From: Rhopalosiphum padi
Taxonomy: Eukaryota > Arthropoda > Insecta > Hemiptera > Aphididae
DNA length: 64,000 nucleotides
Direction: 5' to 3'
NCBI RefSeq assembly: GCF_020882245.1
Contig: NC_083597.1
Coordinates: forward strand, 57,018,152 to 57,082,151
Shown: piece by piece, positions 12,649 through 24,100 of the stretch
How the letters are laid out: the number at the start of each line of letters is the position of its first letter
Numbering within the stretch: position 1 is the stretch's first letter
Notes under the pieces: generated by a model
The model's input: the letters and a program-made list of their open reading frames with translations, nothing else
The model's database searches: none
What the model was told of the DNA's origin: nothing
Position numbers and translations under genes: made by a program

Positions 12649-13492
12649 CCTAACCTACACAATTAATGAAAGTAAATCAAAATAAGTACCTACTATTACT
12701 ACTATTGAATGGGCCATATGATAAATATCAAAATTAATTATTATAAATTATAATATACTTTTCAATCTTCAATCTCAATCTACTACATTTTGGTCATACT
12801 AATTTGAGAAGTTTAAAAATAAAATAGAAAATAATATTATTAATATTCATATTATAATTATATAATACATTGTATTATACTTTTCAAGTAGATTAATATA
12901 TATTATTCTCATTTATATTATAGACACCTAACCTACCCAAGAATTATATAAAAATAAATTATTGTATATACAGGATACAGGAAGGTATCTTATTCAATAT
13001 GATATAGCCTACATACATAGTTAATAATATAAAATAATACAATTAAATTTATATAATTTATTCAAATTATATAAACTTTATATAATATATAACTATGTAT
13101 TTTGTAGTCCTTTTTATTTAATAGTCACCAAGATTATACTGTATTAACATAATAATATATTAGATACTTCTAATTAATGTAAAATTGAATACAAATTTAA
13201 GTATGTACTATTTAGGTGATTCTGTGAGAATTTATGTGCTACCAATTTACAATAATAATATATATAAGCAATGCAAATGAAATATTTAAACATACCTATT
13301 ATTAGGTAAATGTTATAAATTATAATATATTATAATATTTATACATAATGTGCTGTTTAGTAAATTAATGTATACATTAGGATAGGTATATATACTTTAC
13401 TATAATTTTATGTATATTTAATATTAAAATAAAGTAAGTAGGTACCTACATATTAACATATTTATTTATTGATGATTAATATTAGATATAGT

Positions 13493-14068
13493 TATGGTGA
13501 CCAGATATACTCCTTTTCGTAGGACAGTACTCTTTTTTGACGTGTGTCCTAGTGTCTTTAACATAAGTGTTAAGCACATTGTACTCTTTTTTTTAAAAAA
13601 ATTATGGGCTAATACATGTTTATGTGTTTTTACTGTTTTTTATAATTTGATTATTAATTTATATTTTATGGTTCGACCTAAAGCATTCTTATTGGTTGGT
13701 AGCACGATTTAAGATATATACTAAATCGTATAGGTATACTTAAGTTTTACACTTAGTATTTTTACCTTTAAAAAATAATCTACACTTTAGTTTAAGTTTG
13801 CTATAAATCAAAGTATTTTCATCATAAAGACACACACTAAATGAATTGAAATTATAATTTCAAATAATTGGTTTTTATAATTGAAAATAATAATAAAATA
13901 AATAGAATAATCAGATGAAAAAAAAACAATTTTTATAAAAGGAGATGACCTATGGAAATATGGGTACAACGGGTAGAATAGTATACGCATTGGGCAATTA
14001 CGACAGAGAAGGAGCTAAGTTTTAAAATGTACTTTTTTTTAAATGATTATACCTATCTGGTCACCATA
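13493..14068. mobile_element. hAT-type non-autonomous element (MITE), 576 bp, with 8-bp target duplication
   Basis: Perfect 15-bp terminal inverted repeats TATGGTGACCAGATA (13493-13507; reverse complement at 14054-14068) are flanked by an identical 8-bp direct repeat GATATAGT (13485-13492 and 14069-14076). An 8-bp duplication and GGTGACCAGA termini are typical of hAT elements. The inside is AT-rich with no transposase frame, so it depends on an outside hAT transposase. The undamaged termini and duplication indicate a fairly recent insertion. It lies between the putative leader exon and the transposase-like coding exon. Confidence 0.9.
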
Positions 14069-14216
14069 GATATAGTGCGTGTTGCAATTAGCCATTAAGT
14101 AGTTATAACAGTGTACTAATCAATTTATTTTAGTATTTACTAAATTACAATACATTTTATTTAAATATACATATCATAAAATTAAAAATTTTAGATAATC
14201 AAATAAAATTACTTAC

Positions 14217-14345
14217 CAAGCAAACGAACCAACAAACCACAAACGCATAAACGAAAATACAAAATCCGAACAATATGTTAGGCAACGGTACGTTCAACCG
14301 ACAAACGCGCAAATGAAAAAATGGCAGAGACGCCGAGTCGCACTA
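14217..14345 (-). other. Putative 5' non-coding leader exon and promoter zone of the transposase/DUF4806 pair
   Basis: On the minus strand this GC-richer island ends in CTTG followed by GTAAGT (14216-14211), a near-consensus splice donor. The next plausible acceptors on that strand are just before the transposase ATG (exon start 12654 or 12649) and before the DUF4806 ATG (exon start 10198). The exon start is not visible; 14345 is a guess at the edge of the GC-rich part. I see no long open frame here, so it would be 5' UTR. That both genes use it is inference. Confidence 0.4.
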
Positions 14346-14559
14346 GTCGCAGTCACTATAATAATTAATAAATTATGGTCTGTGGAAGATAAGCACTAAA
14401 CAGTAATAAATAATAATATAAATATAAACTGTAATAATATTGTCTTATGTTGTGACGAGACGGCGCGGCGCAAAGATGATTATTACTGGGAAAATACCAA
14501 GTCGTCGGGGTAAAACCACTATTATTGGTTATCGCATTTCTATTATTATTCAACGCCAA

Positions 14560-15159
14560 AGAACATAGTTGAATGTTTTCATGTGTGTATGGGCCATGGG
14601 TTCATATATATTATAAGTATTATATTTTTTGATCATAATTTTTATAACATAGGTATATAATTATAGAGGAATCTCAATAACTCGAAAACCTCGATAATTT
14701 GAAGAAATAAACTATGTCATTTAGACATAACTTGCAGAACATCTATTAATTCTATTATTATAAACATTAAATATTAATATTCTATGTTCCAAATATTTAA
14801 ATGTACTACACGTACTGCAATGACGATTTATTATCGTTATAATATTTACTACAGTTTGAGCACGCCGAAATTAATAATAATTTAATTAATTATTGTATCC
14901 TTATATTATAATTTATAATTATTGCTTTACAATAATTGTTATTGTTATCGTGCTATTCGTATTATTATTGGGATTAATTTGGTATACTACTAATTAATTT
15001 AAAACTATAATCAATATAATAATAGTTATTATATATTATTAAATATAAATAATGCATATGGTATTATAATATATTATAGTAATATAATTATATAAATATA
15101 ATATATATATAATAACATGTATAAATTCGTAGTGTTATATAAATAATCCAATTTCAATG
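14560..15159. other. AT-rich non-coding
   Basis: Upstream flank of the gene pair, with ATTATAATATT words only. Confidence 0.65.
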
Positions 15160-15549
15160 ATATTATAATATTTTTTTCGGAATATTATTTTATAATTTCG
15201 TTTATGATATCTTATTAATAACATATTCAAAATATTTTTAAAACAATAAATTTCTTATAATATAATAATAATATACTCGTAATGTTATTATATCATTTCA
15301 TTTTTATAGTTATATTATTAACATATTTAAAATATCATTTAAACAATTCATTTATTATAACGTTATGATATCATATTCAGAATATTATTTTATTATTCTC
15401 ATTATAACGTTACACTATTATTATTTTCTTAATATTATTTAACAAAATCATTATTTGATAATTTATAATTATTTATATTATAATATTATTTTTTTAATGA
15501 AGATATGATATTATTAAAATATTAACATTACGAAAATGCTATCTGGGTA
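15160..15549. repeat. AT-rich repeat with about 100-bp internal units, ending in TGCTATCTGGGTA
   Basis: Diverged units recur at roughly 100 bases: one near 15203 with TTATTAATAACATATTCAAA, another near 15306 with ATTATTAACATATTTAAA, each followed by an A-rich word, CTTATAA or ATTATAA, and ATGATATCAT-like words. The block ends at TGCTATCTGGGTA (15537-15549), the reverse complement of the start of the repeat at 6254. Probably a copy of the same family in the other orientation. Confidence 0.4.
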
Positions 15550-18500
15550 GGTGTGGTAATGTTGAGACAGCTGATATTAATTTTTGACATCTTATTGAAT
15601 TTTAGTTTATAAACTTTGTTTCTTTACGTTACTTTTTCATATCTTCATTTTTTTTTCTTCTTTTAACTTTTGTATATTTGTGCCTTTATTAAAATATTGT
15701 TTTATTTATTTATTTATTTTTTTTTTTTTTGTATATCGGGTGTTTTCTTACATCTTGTACACAGATCATTTTGAATTTTATCTTACGTTTCATTTATAGT
15801 ATGAAACTTACTTATTTTGCTTAAAAACCCAACACACGTTAAACAACTGATACATACGAAAAATCTTCAACGTTGTAACTTATAAGTTATAACACTTCCT
15901 TATTTAATTGATATTAATTCAAGAATTATGTATGAATTCGGTATAATAATATGTTAATATTTTATCTGTATGACTGTGACTATATTATATTATATAGATA
16001 TATAAATGATATTGATAATTATTCTTCAAAACAAAAGCTGTGCTGACATCTATTTAAAAAATATATTGATATATATAAAATATATCAATATAAGAAAAAC
16101 AACAAGGTGTTGATTGTAATTACTAAAATTTTCTGATAGTTTTACCAAAACAACTCGATAATTTTAGCTATATTTGATATTTTAGACGTCTTTTTACAAT
16201 AAATCAAAGTATGATTTATCTAGAAAACAACTTAAAAAAAGACTAGAAATTATTAGCAATGTACCTATATTTATTTTAATCAGTTCTGTATTAGATAATA
16301 ATAATTGACGAATATTATTCTTACCAACCACGTAGAATATAATCATGGGTCCAACTTTTAAAATAATACTTAACATATTTTTACTTGACTGGTAAAAATA
16401 TGTTTTGGTTTAAACTTCACTTTTTTATGAAGCACGCATATACTGTACATTGTACATACACGACAACATTTTTTAGAATTCCAATAACTCAATTGCATAA
16501 AATATATGATTGTATTTCTCATTTAATTGGAACATAATTCAATATTATGGAATTAGGTTAAATAAAAATGTTTAACGCAACTTTGAATACAATGCGCCCG
16601 TATGTTACAATATTATGAAATGTAGCGATATACTCCGATTGAAAATAAATCTTAAACTTAATTTCTTTTGGAGCAGCGCCGAATATAAATTATTTCTTTC
16701 TTCTATAAAGTTCCAAAATTAACGCTGAATACTTATACTTTTTTCGAACGATTTTCAATTTAAAATTAATTTAAATAGTCCCAAATACTCTTCACATATT
16801 AAGTAAAATATTGTCTTTAAGTATGCTTATTACTTACACATTCTGAATATTAAAGTATATAAATGTAGGTATACAGAACAATAGTTTAAAAAGCGCATTG
16901 AAGTGAATACATGCCATTGCAAGTATGTACGAGGCAAATAATACTGTATATAACGCTCGGACATGGTTTATGTGAATAACAATTTAAATAAAAACTTAAA
17001 ACATATAATTATAAACTTCTCTATAAAATATATAAGTTTATACATCGATCTGTTTGATGAAATTTCAAGCGGTATTGATGTATATTATGGAAGTCGTTAG
17101 TAATTAAAGCGAACAAATAAAAGAGGAAAAAAAGCACATTACCTAAATACCTGGTAACAATTAGTAGAAAAGGGTCTTTTTGTATAGTTCAATATTATGA
17201 TTAAATATTTTTAATACTCGAGTTCGTTTTAGGTAAACACAATAATACATTGTTGATGATTTAATATTGTCCGATCGTTTTTTTTTCAACTATTCAACGG
17301 GTCGTTCAAAATTCACATAGAAGTTAATCTATGCGAGTTTATGTTTCTAATTATTGTTTTCGATTATCAGCAATAAAACTGTAATAATTATTCAAAATAA
17401 ACATACATTTATTATGAAAATGTACAATATTATTGTTGTCTGTTGTGTCTTGTATAAGTCGGAGATTATAATATTATTATCATTGTGTTGTTTTAATTGT
17501 ACTTTAACAGAGCGATTCCAACACTCGTGTTCAGTTCTCAGCCCAATCTTTATTTTAAAATGTACGATTAAAAAATACACATCGGACTAAGCGTGCACCG
17601 CTGAGCATGCGCGGCGAATCATTGTGTAGAACACAACGCATTATAATCTCTAAATTAAACAAGGTGTTTAATATGTAACGCGGGTGTTCAACAACAGCAA
17701 ACTATAATGTACTTACTCGTTTTATAATCCATGCGTGTTTATTTAGAATTACGGTTGTATTGCTAATAATTAAAAACAAGAAACATGAATATTAATAAAT
17801 CGTTAATGTCCCGCCGTTGAATGGCGAAGAACTGAAAAAAAAACCAACGAACGATATTGAATCGCAAACAATTACTGAATTTATTTCGTTATTAAAAATA
17901 TTTAATAATAAAATCAAATATTTTTATTTTTTCGTACAATTATTGTACACAAAGACCCGTTATAATAGTATAGTTCCTAGTAATTCTAACCGCGTTCGGG
18001 TACGACGCTATATTATATTTAATTGTTTTTTTCTCTTTCGTGTAACCATTTTATAATTACTACATACTTTCATAATAGGCACTGATATGCACGTCAATAT
18101 CGCTTGGCATTCCGTTCAAAAGAAAACTCAGGTAACTTATTGATTATTAATAGACGTTTTAGAGTTTGTATATATTATTATTATAAACGTCGCGTATTTA
18201 TCACGCGATTATCGTCCGATCGATAAATTAGCAATATTCATAAAACATCGAAATAAGAATAAACTCGTTATACCATATTCCGCGAATTGATTGGATCCTC
18301 CCCCGCTAACAATATTTTGACGAAGAGTGCTCTACTCGTTCATACGAACCAATCAACTCTGATTATTAGGTACCTAAGGCCTATCCAGATGTGTACACAA
18401 TAAATTATACATGATATTATAATATTATGGTAAATTAACATAATCACATAATTTGAAACGTATAAAATACAAAAATATTCTAAATGTAAATCAGTCTCCG

Positions 18501-19599
18501 TGCACAAACGAACACAAGAGTCGTTATTGTTCTACAGTAGAATAAATTATCGTCCTTTAGCGGTTTCTTGCATCATTTTTTTTTTGTTTTTTGTAACCGT
18601 CGCAAAAAATAATAGTAATATCGAGAATTTGTTCCATAAAATTACAATATAATATGCACACCAGTCAATCGGATATCCGTACACAGACGTGTGTGCAGGC
18701 ATGAATCTCAGGTCGTACCACAGTATTTTCGGTCATCTACTTTTATTCGGCCCATTCTTACCGAGACAAAAACCGATAATATTATGATTATTTAAATTTA
18801 AATTAATTTTTTTGTTATTTCTAAACCTGGTGCGGTATCCTAAAAGATGAATACGGCTTGTTATTAATTATTTAGTAGTACATTAGACTTAGTAATGCCG
18901 ACATAATATTTAAGGAATATTTTAAAAATGTAAATAATGTTTAATATTAATGATATAAAAATGTAAAACGACAGCTAAACGCGCATTACTCAAATAGTTA
19001 TTAAATTCGGTTGCTACTAAATGTAAATCGGCATTCGTAGTCATTAATATTGTTCTGTTAATAGCTAGTAAACTCCAGACTTGAAGAGGCTCTGATGATT
19101 TCAAACGATTTTGGTTCACGATTGATTTACCATTATAAACGATAGGTTTTACACGCAAATGTAAACGTTGTACTTACGAATACAATATAACAACACAGAG
19201 TGACTTTATTATTCGTCTTTTTTTATTATCGCACATTTTCAAAGATATCAGTCACAGCAGCTTAACTTTCGGCCAATTGCAAAATACCAGGAAATGCTGT
19301 GCGAGCGCACGCGTTTTATCTTCTTTTCTATGTACAAAAATAAAATGTAATATAATATATTATAATATATAAAAATGTATCGTATTCACAATACATATAC
19401 GTATGATCAAAAATAATAATTGATTCACGACAATAGTGGATGATTTAAATCGAAATCGATAACACGTCGTTATTGCGTTCTTACGCGTGTGTAGTTGGCT
19501 TGCAGAGTCGTGTTTCTCGTCGGAAAAAATGAAATGTTTTAAAACACGTATATTATAATATTATACGCCCGTACCTAATCCGCACGAGAGTCTTATGAT
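15550..19599. other. Non-coding, moderately GC-richer from 17.6 kb
   Basis: No recognised gene. Scattered CpG-richer patches at 17.6-18.4 and 19.1-19.6 kb could be regulatory. Only short frames. Confidence 0.6.
16063..16091. repeat. Perfect 12-bp inverted repeat with 5-base loop
   Basis: ATATTGATATAT (16063-16074), loop ATAAA, ATATATCAATAT (16080-16091). It could form a cruciform or RNA hairpin, but it is very AT-rich. Confidence 0.8.
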
Positions 19600-19812
19600 A
19601 TGGTTATTATATTTTTGCTATCCGTGTCAGTGACTATGATATACGTTTTAAACGTCAAAGTGCTTCCGCGAAAACGGAATACACGACTCATCCGCCGTGG
19701 ATATCGGAAAAAACCGCGTTTTAAGCGGAAACCAAATTGCAGTTATTTTCTTTATCGCGTAAATATCCGCTGTAAATTACTGTCTCGAAAAAAACATTAT
19801 GCTATAAGCTAA
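19600..19812 (+). CDS. Candidate small secreted, very basic peptide (70 aa), unproven
   Basis: ATG at 19600, TAA at 19810-19812, with AATAAA directly after the stop (19813-19818). Residues 1-19 (MVIIFLLSVSVTMIYVL...) are hydrophobic like a signal peptide. The rest holds about 20 Lys/Arg, no Asp or Glu, and two Cys, in runs such as RKRNTRLIRRGYRKK. I do not recognise a family. The layout is that of a secreted cationic peptide, but a frame of this length can arise by chance, and nothing shows transcription. The local GC content is higher than in the flanks. Confidence 0.25.
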   Translation: MVIIFLLSVSVTMIYVLNVKVLPRKRNTRLIRRGYRKKPRFKRKPNCSYFLYRVNIRCKLLSRKKHYAIS

Positions 19813-20574
19813 AATAAACACAGATTGTGATACGATTGATTAACGAACCTCATAATATTGAATTATTCATATGGCTTGGAAAAACTTCTATAGGTATTCT
19901 ATGGACAAAAAAAAAAACCGGAAAAAATAAATATTATCATATAAGTATACCGTAATACATCGCGAACCATCATTGCTTTTATAGGAAATGTAAATAAAAA
20001 TAATATTTTTGTATTCCACGAGAGTAATGGGTTTGTTTTACATTAATTAATTTCTTTATATCTTTATCTACTTTATTTTTTTTTTTCAAAATGGACCATG
20101 TGGCTGAAAATAAAATAACCGGAAAATTAATTTATTGCACTACGCCCTGTTATTTTTGTTTTCGCATACATTTTAATATTTGTTACACTACAGTAATTAT
20201 AACTTTAATCACGAATGCATATATTACGATTATATAATATACTACTAAAAATACGGATTTAGCAACGTGTATAACACGTATCTAGCATAGTCTTGTTCTA
20301 TCGTCGTAAGCTTATATTGTAAAACAAAAATTAATATTGCTATTGCGTAATCCTAACTCCTGAGGTATATGTTTTTGTATAGAGTTACACTTTACAGTTT
20401 AATTAGTTGTAGGCACCGCTAAAATAATTTAAATCTATCCAATCGAGATATCGCACTCTGACAAAAACTATTTAATTGAGTAGGTACCTATATAGATGTC
20501 TATACAGAAAACTTGATCCAAGTCCACACGTCTCAATGATTTCTAGCGGAGCGTTTAAAGTTTTAAGGTGCGCG

Positions 20575-21164
20575 CGATGCGTCTGTCTAAATACTTTAAA
20601 CTGGTGAAATCGCTGAAATCGTTATGTACTGCGTGTCAGAACATCCTATTTTAGAGTGCGAATCTTTACTCTGATATTCTTATACTGTGGCTGACAGCGA
20701 TCGACTTGAGCGTTTACAACGTCGAATCTTTAGGTTCGTTTGTTTTTCGCTTGATATTATTCATTTAGTTCACAATCGTGCAGATACCTCAAAATTTATT
20801 CGTGGTCTTGTAACAAACCAAATCTCCATCTGTGCATATATATGGTCCCTTCGCGTATACATCGTTTTAAAAATATCTTCCATATTCCTAGATTCGACAT
20901 AAGATATTTTACTAAACAAGCCTCTGGGGCGTATTATATCACTCGAGGACCCCACCTTTGATGATGGTTTGTTTTCATCTTTTTTTTTATTATTATTATT
21001 CTACTGTATTTATCATTATTTCCGTTTATTTGTCGTCTTTAATGTCTTACTATATTTTTAGCTGCATTTTTACCAGTACTGTTTACTCAAATACTTATAC
21101 TTTGTATAAAACAGGGAAAACCTGTATATTTTTGTAATAAATTAATAAAATTAATAAATAAATA
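20575..21164 (+). mobile_element. Decayed 3' end of a jockey-like non-LTR retrotransposon
   Basis: Translation gives the C-terminal part of a LINE ORF2. RLSKYFKLVKSLKSL (20580-20624) is followed after a 2-base shift by YCVSEHPILE (from 20627), a TGA stop at 20672-20674, then SDRLERLQRRIFRFV (from about 20696) and FIRGLVTNQI. These match the familiar end of aphid jockey-like reverse-transcriptase ORFs, where a Trp codon is expected at the TGA. Frameshifts, the stop and a missing stretch make it a dead copy. It ends in an A/T-rich tail of repeated TTAATAAA-like units near 21140-21164. The upstream part is absent, which is usual for 5'-truncated LINE copies. Confidence 0.7.
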
Positions 21165-24100
21165 CTTGTATATTTCGTATAGTATTAATATTCTATATTA
21201 TTTTAATATTTTTAATTATACACTGGCATACTGTTTCAAGACAATATACATGATATCAGTGTATTACTGTTTACTTTTTAAAAATGTTATAGTAAACAAC
21301 TTGGTGCATAAATATATGATGTCTACAAGTAGATGATGAATAAATTGCAATCAACGTAATTGGTTTTAAGTAATTTACATACTAATTAATGATATCATGA
21401 TGTACTATATATTATTATACTTCAAAAGCATAGTGCGTCCATCTATGTATGCAAAATTAATTTCATCGAACAGAATAAAAACAAAGTCTTTGTCTTATCC
21501 AAATTGGCGAGTATTATAATGCATTTAATATTCTGCCTGTAACTCATAAATAGTCGTCTTTTGTTAAAACAGCGTTGGCTTTACATTATGAAAGCATTCA
21601 GACAACTGCTAGTTGGGCTATAAATATTAACTCACCTGTTGAAACTATTCAAAGAACAACAATATTCACTACACGATATTGTAATAAATTTAAAAAAAAA
21701 ATTAGAATCTGAGCAAATTCATGTATCTGTTTAAAATTGATATATTTTTTTATAGTTTGTTATAATATGTCTAATTACTCAAATAATTACACATTTTCTA
21801 GTAAAAATCAGTGATCTGTACTCTACAAGCAACACATTTATTTTTAATCCAGATTTTTCATCAATCGTTCATATTATTTTATTTTATGGAATTTTCACAT
21901 TTTAGATGAAATATTTTTTTTTTCATATAGTTAGTATAATATTACATATAGCCAACCACTGTTTTTCCTCTAAATCATGAATAAATTAATTATAATAACT
22001 GAAATGTATTATGGTCCACTTGATGTATACACTATGCGTGTTATTGTTTGTGCTATACATAAAGTAATGTGTATGCTTTGAAAAAATGTATATTTGCTAC
22101 TAACTCCATTTCAATATTTAAAGTATTTCAATCAGACATCAGTAACTAAAAATAACAAACATAATCAATTATTAATTTCAAAGAAAACTATGAACTTATC
22201 AGTGGTATACCGAAAGAGTTATTGGAAAGGCGTTTACATTCACAGAGTTTATAAAGAGATGGGTGATTTTAGTGTGTAAATAAAATTCAAATTATGATAG
22301 GATATAAAAGGTTAATAGGGGGTATTTAGTTTTTTGTAAGGTAAGGGTAGTTATTGATTAAAAACTATTTTACCAAACAATTTTTAATTCAAAAACACCA
22401 ATAAACTTCATTGAAGGTGTTCATGAAGAGCTATTATAAATATGCAACGCTTATATAATTAAAATGTTGTTGAAAAGTTCATTACGTGCGACATAATTAC
22501 GCAGCCTTTTTCATTAATATTAGTTTTATTTTTAAATAAAAGTCTCTAGTCTATAAATTAGTTTGATTTTTGTTATTTTTTTCACTAATTTTTGATTAGG
22601 ATTAATTTAGCAGCATATTATTGTATTTATCTATATGTTAATCTAGCATAAAATATAAGTAAGTACATATTTATTACATTATTTATTGAAATGTATAATA
22701 ATACAATATGAGATAAATAAATAAATCTGTAATTTATATGGAATTATGTTAAAAAAAGGTACAAAATCTTTTTACTTTAGACTATAATTGCATGTTTTAA
22801 TAATATTTTATACGTAAAAAATGTTTAAAATACCAATTGAATTTGAATTTAAATAAATAAACCAATATTAATCCCTTACCAATACAAAAATTAACTATTG
22901 AAGCATTTTAAATTGTAATGTTATTCAGTTTAGGTTTATAAAATACAAATAAAAAAAATGTATCTTATATTATTATTATTTTATTATACATTATATTTCT
23001 GAAAATTTAATCCAAACACTGGAATGACAATTAATTATAATTAAAAACACCAATCTAAGTCTATGAATTTAAACTAACAAAATATTTATGTACAAAGTGA
23101 TTCATCATACATGCGTACCCTCTTCTTTCTCTTAAATAATTTTTTTATTCAAATCCTGATTCTTGTAATTTTTAAATATAATATCTACTTAAAAATCATA
23201 CCTATTATTATATTTTAAAGTTCTTCAAATTTGTCATACTATCTAAACCTAAGGATTATCCCGTATCGATTTTAACTTCTATGCAAAATCCCCTTTTGTC
23301 TATAAAATATTTGATAAATAATTGTACTGAATTTTTTATGTGCCTAATTCAAAATGTATAAGAGTAGTTCCTTAGTTATTAAAATGCTTATATTTAAGAT
23401 GATAATCTCAAAAAAGGAAGTTTCATAAAAATATAACATGGATGTGAATTGGATTTAATATTAATCATTATACTCAGGACATTTTTACGGATTATAAATG
23501 TTTAATAATTAACATTTTTATCTTTCCGTAACCCCCATATCTTCCAAACCCAATATAATGGGTATACGTATCATCCTCAGTTCACAAAGTTAAGTAATTC
23601 AAAAACTACTTGTTTAAAATTTTAACTTTGATACGTTAACATCTTCAGAAAAATTATGCGCTAAATAATTTGTAATAGAAAATATGGTTTCTCATTTAAA
23701 AAACAGAAGTTTACACTATACAAATAGTATTTTTTGCCCGTAAATACATTTAAATTTAAAACAGAGGAAACAAGTGTAATAAGTGGGCTGATATTTTAGG
23801 TATTTACATTGTAGATGAATTAGGAAAAAAATACCAGATTCTTATAGTTAGTTTAATAATTTTAAATTTCTGCATTATCAAAGAAAAAAATCGGCAAGCA
23901 AGTGTTTAACGAATCGCCGTATATAATATAATAACACATTTTTATATTTATTATTTAATATGTATTTACATTTATTCATAACACATTCTTACAGCGCCAT
24001 CTACTACTGAAATTCGTCAGAACTTTAAAAGATAAGTAATATTACGCTGAAGTCATAAATAAAAGTAGATAAAGCCTGCGATTATCATTTCTTTCATCAG

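Noticed and set aside
14365..14559. 64-codon minus-strand frame upstream of the leader exon
   Set aside because: Starts with TTG and has low-complexity Tyr/Leu content from AT repeats.
18079..18131. Possible 53-bp exon between AG and GGTAAC, encoding TDMHVNIAWHSVQKKTQ
   Set aside because: Too short, no matching neighbouring exon and no recognised family.
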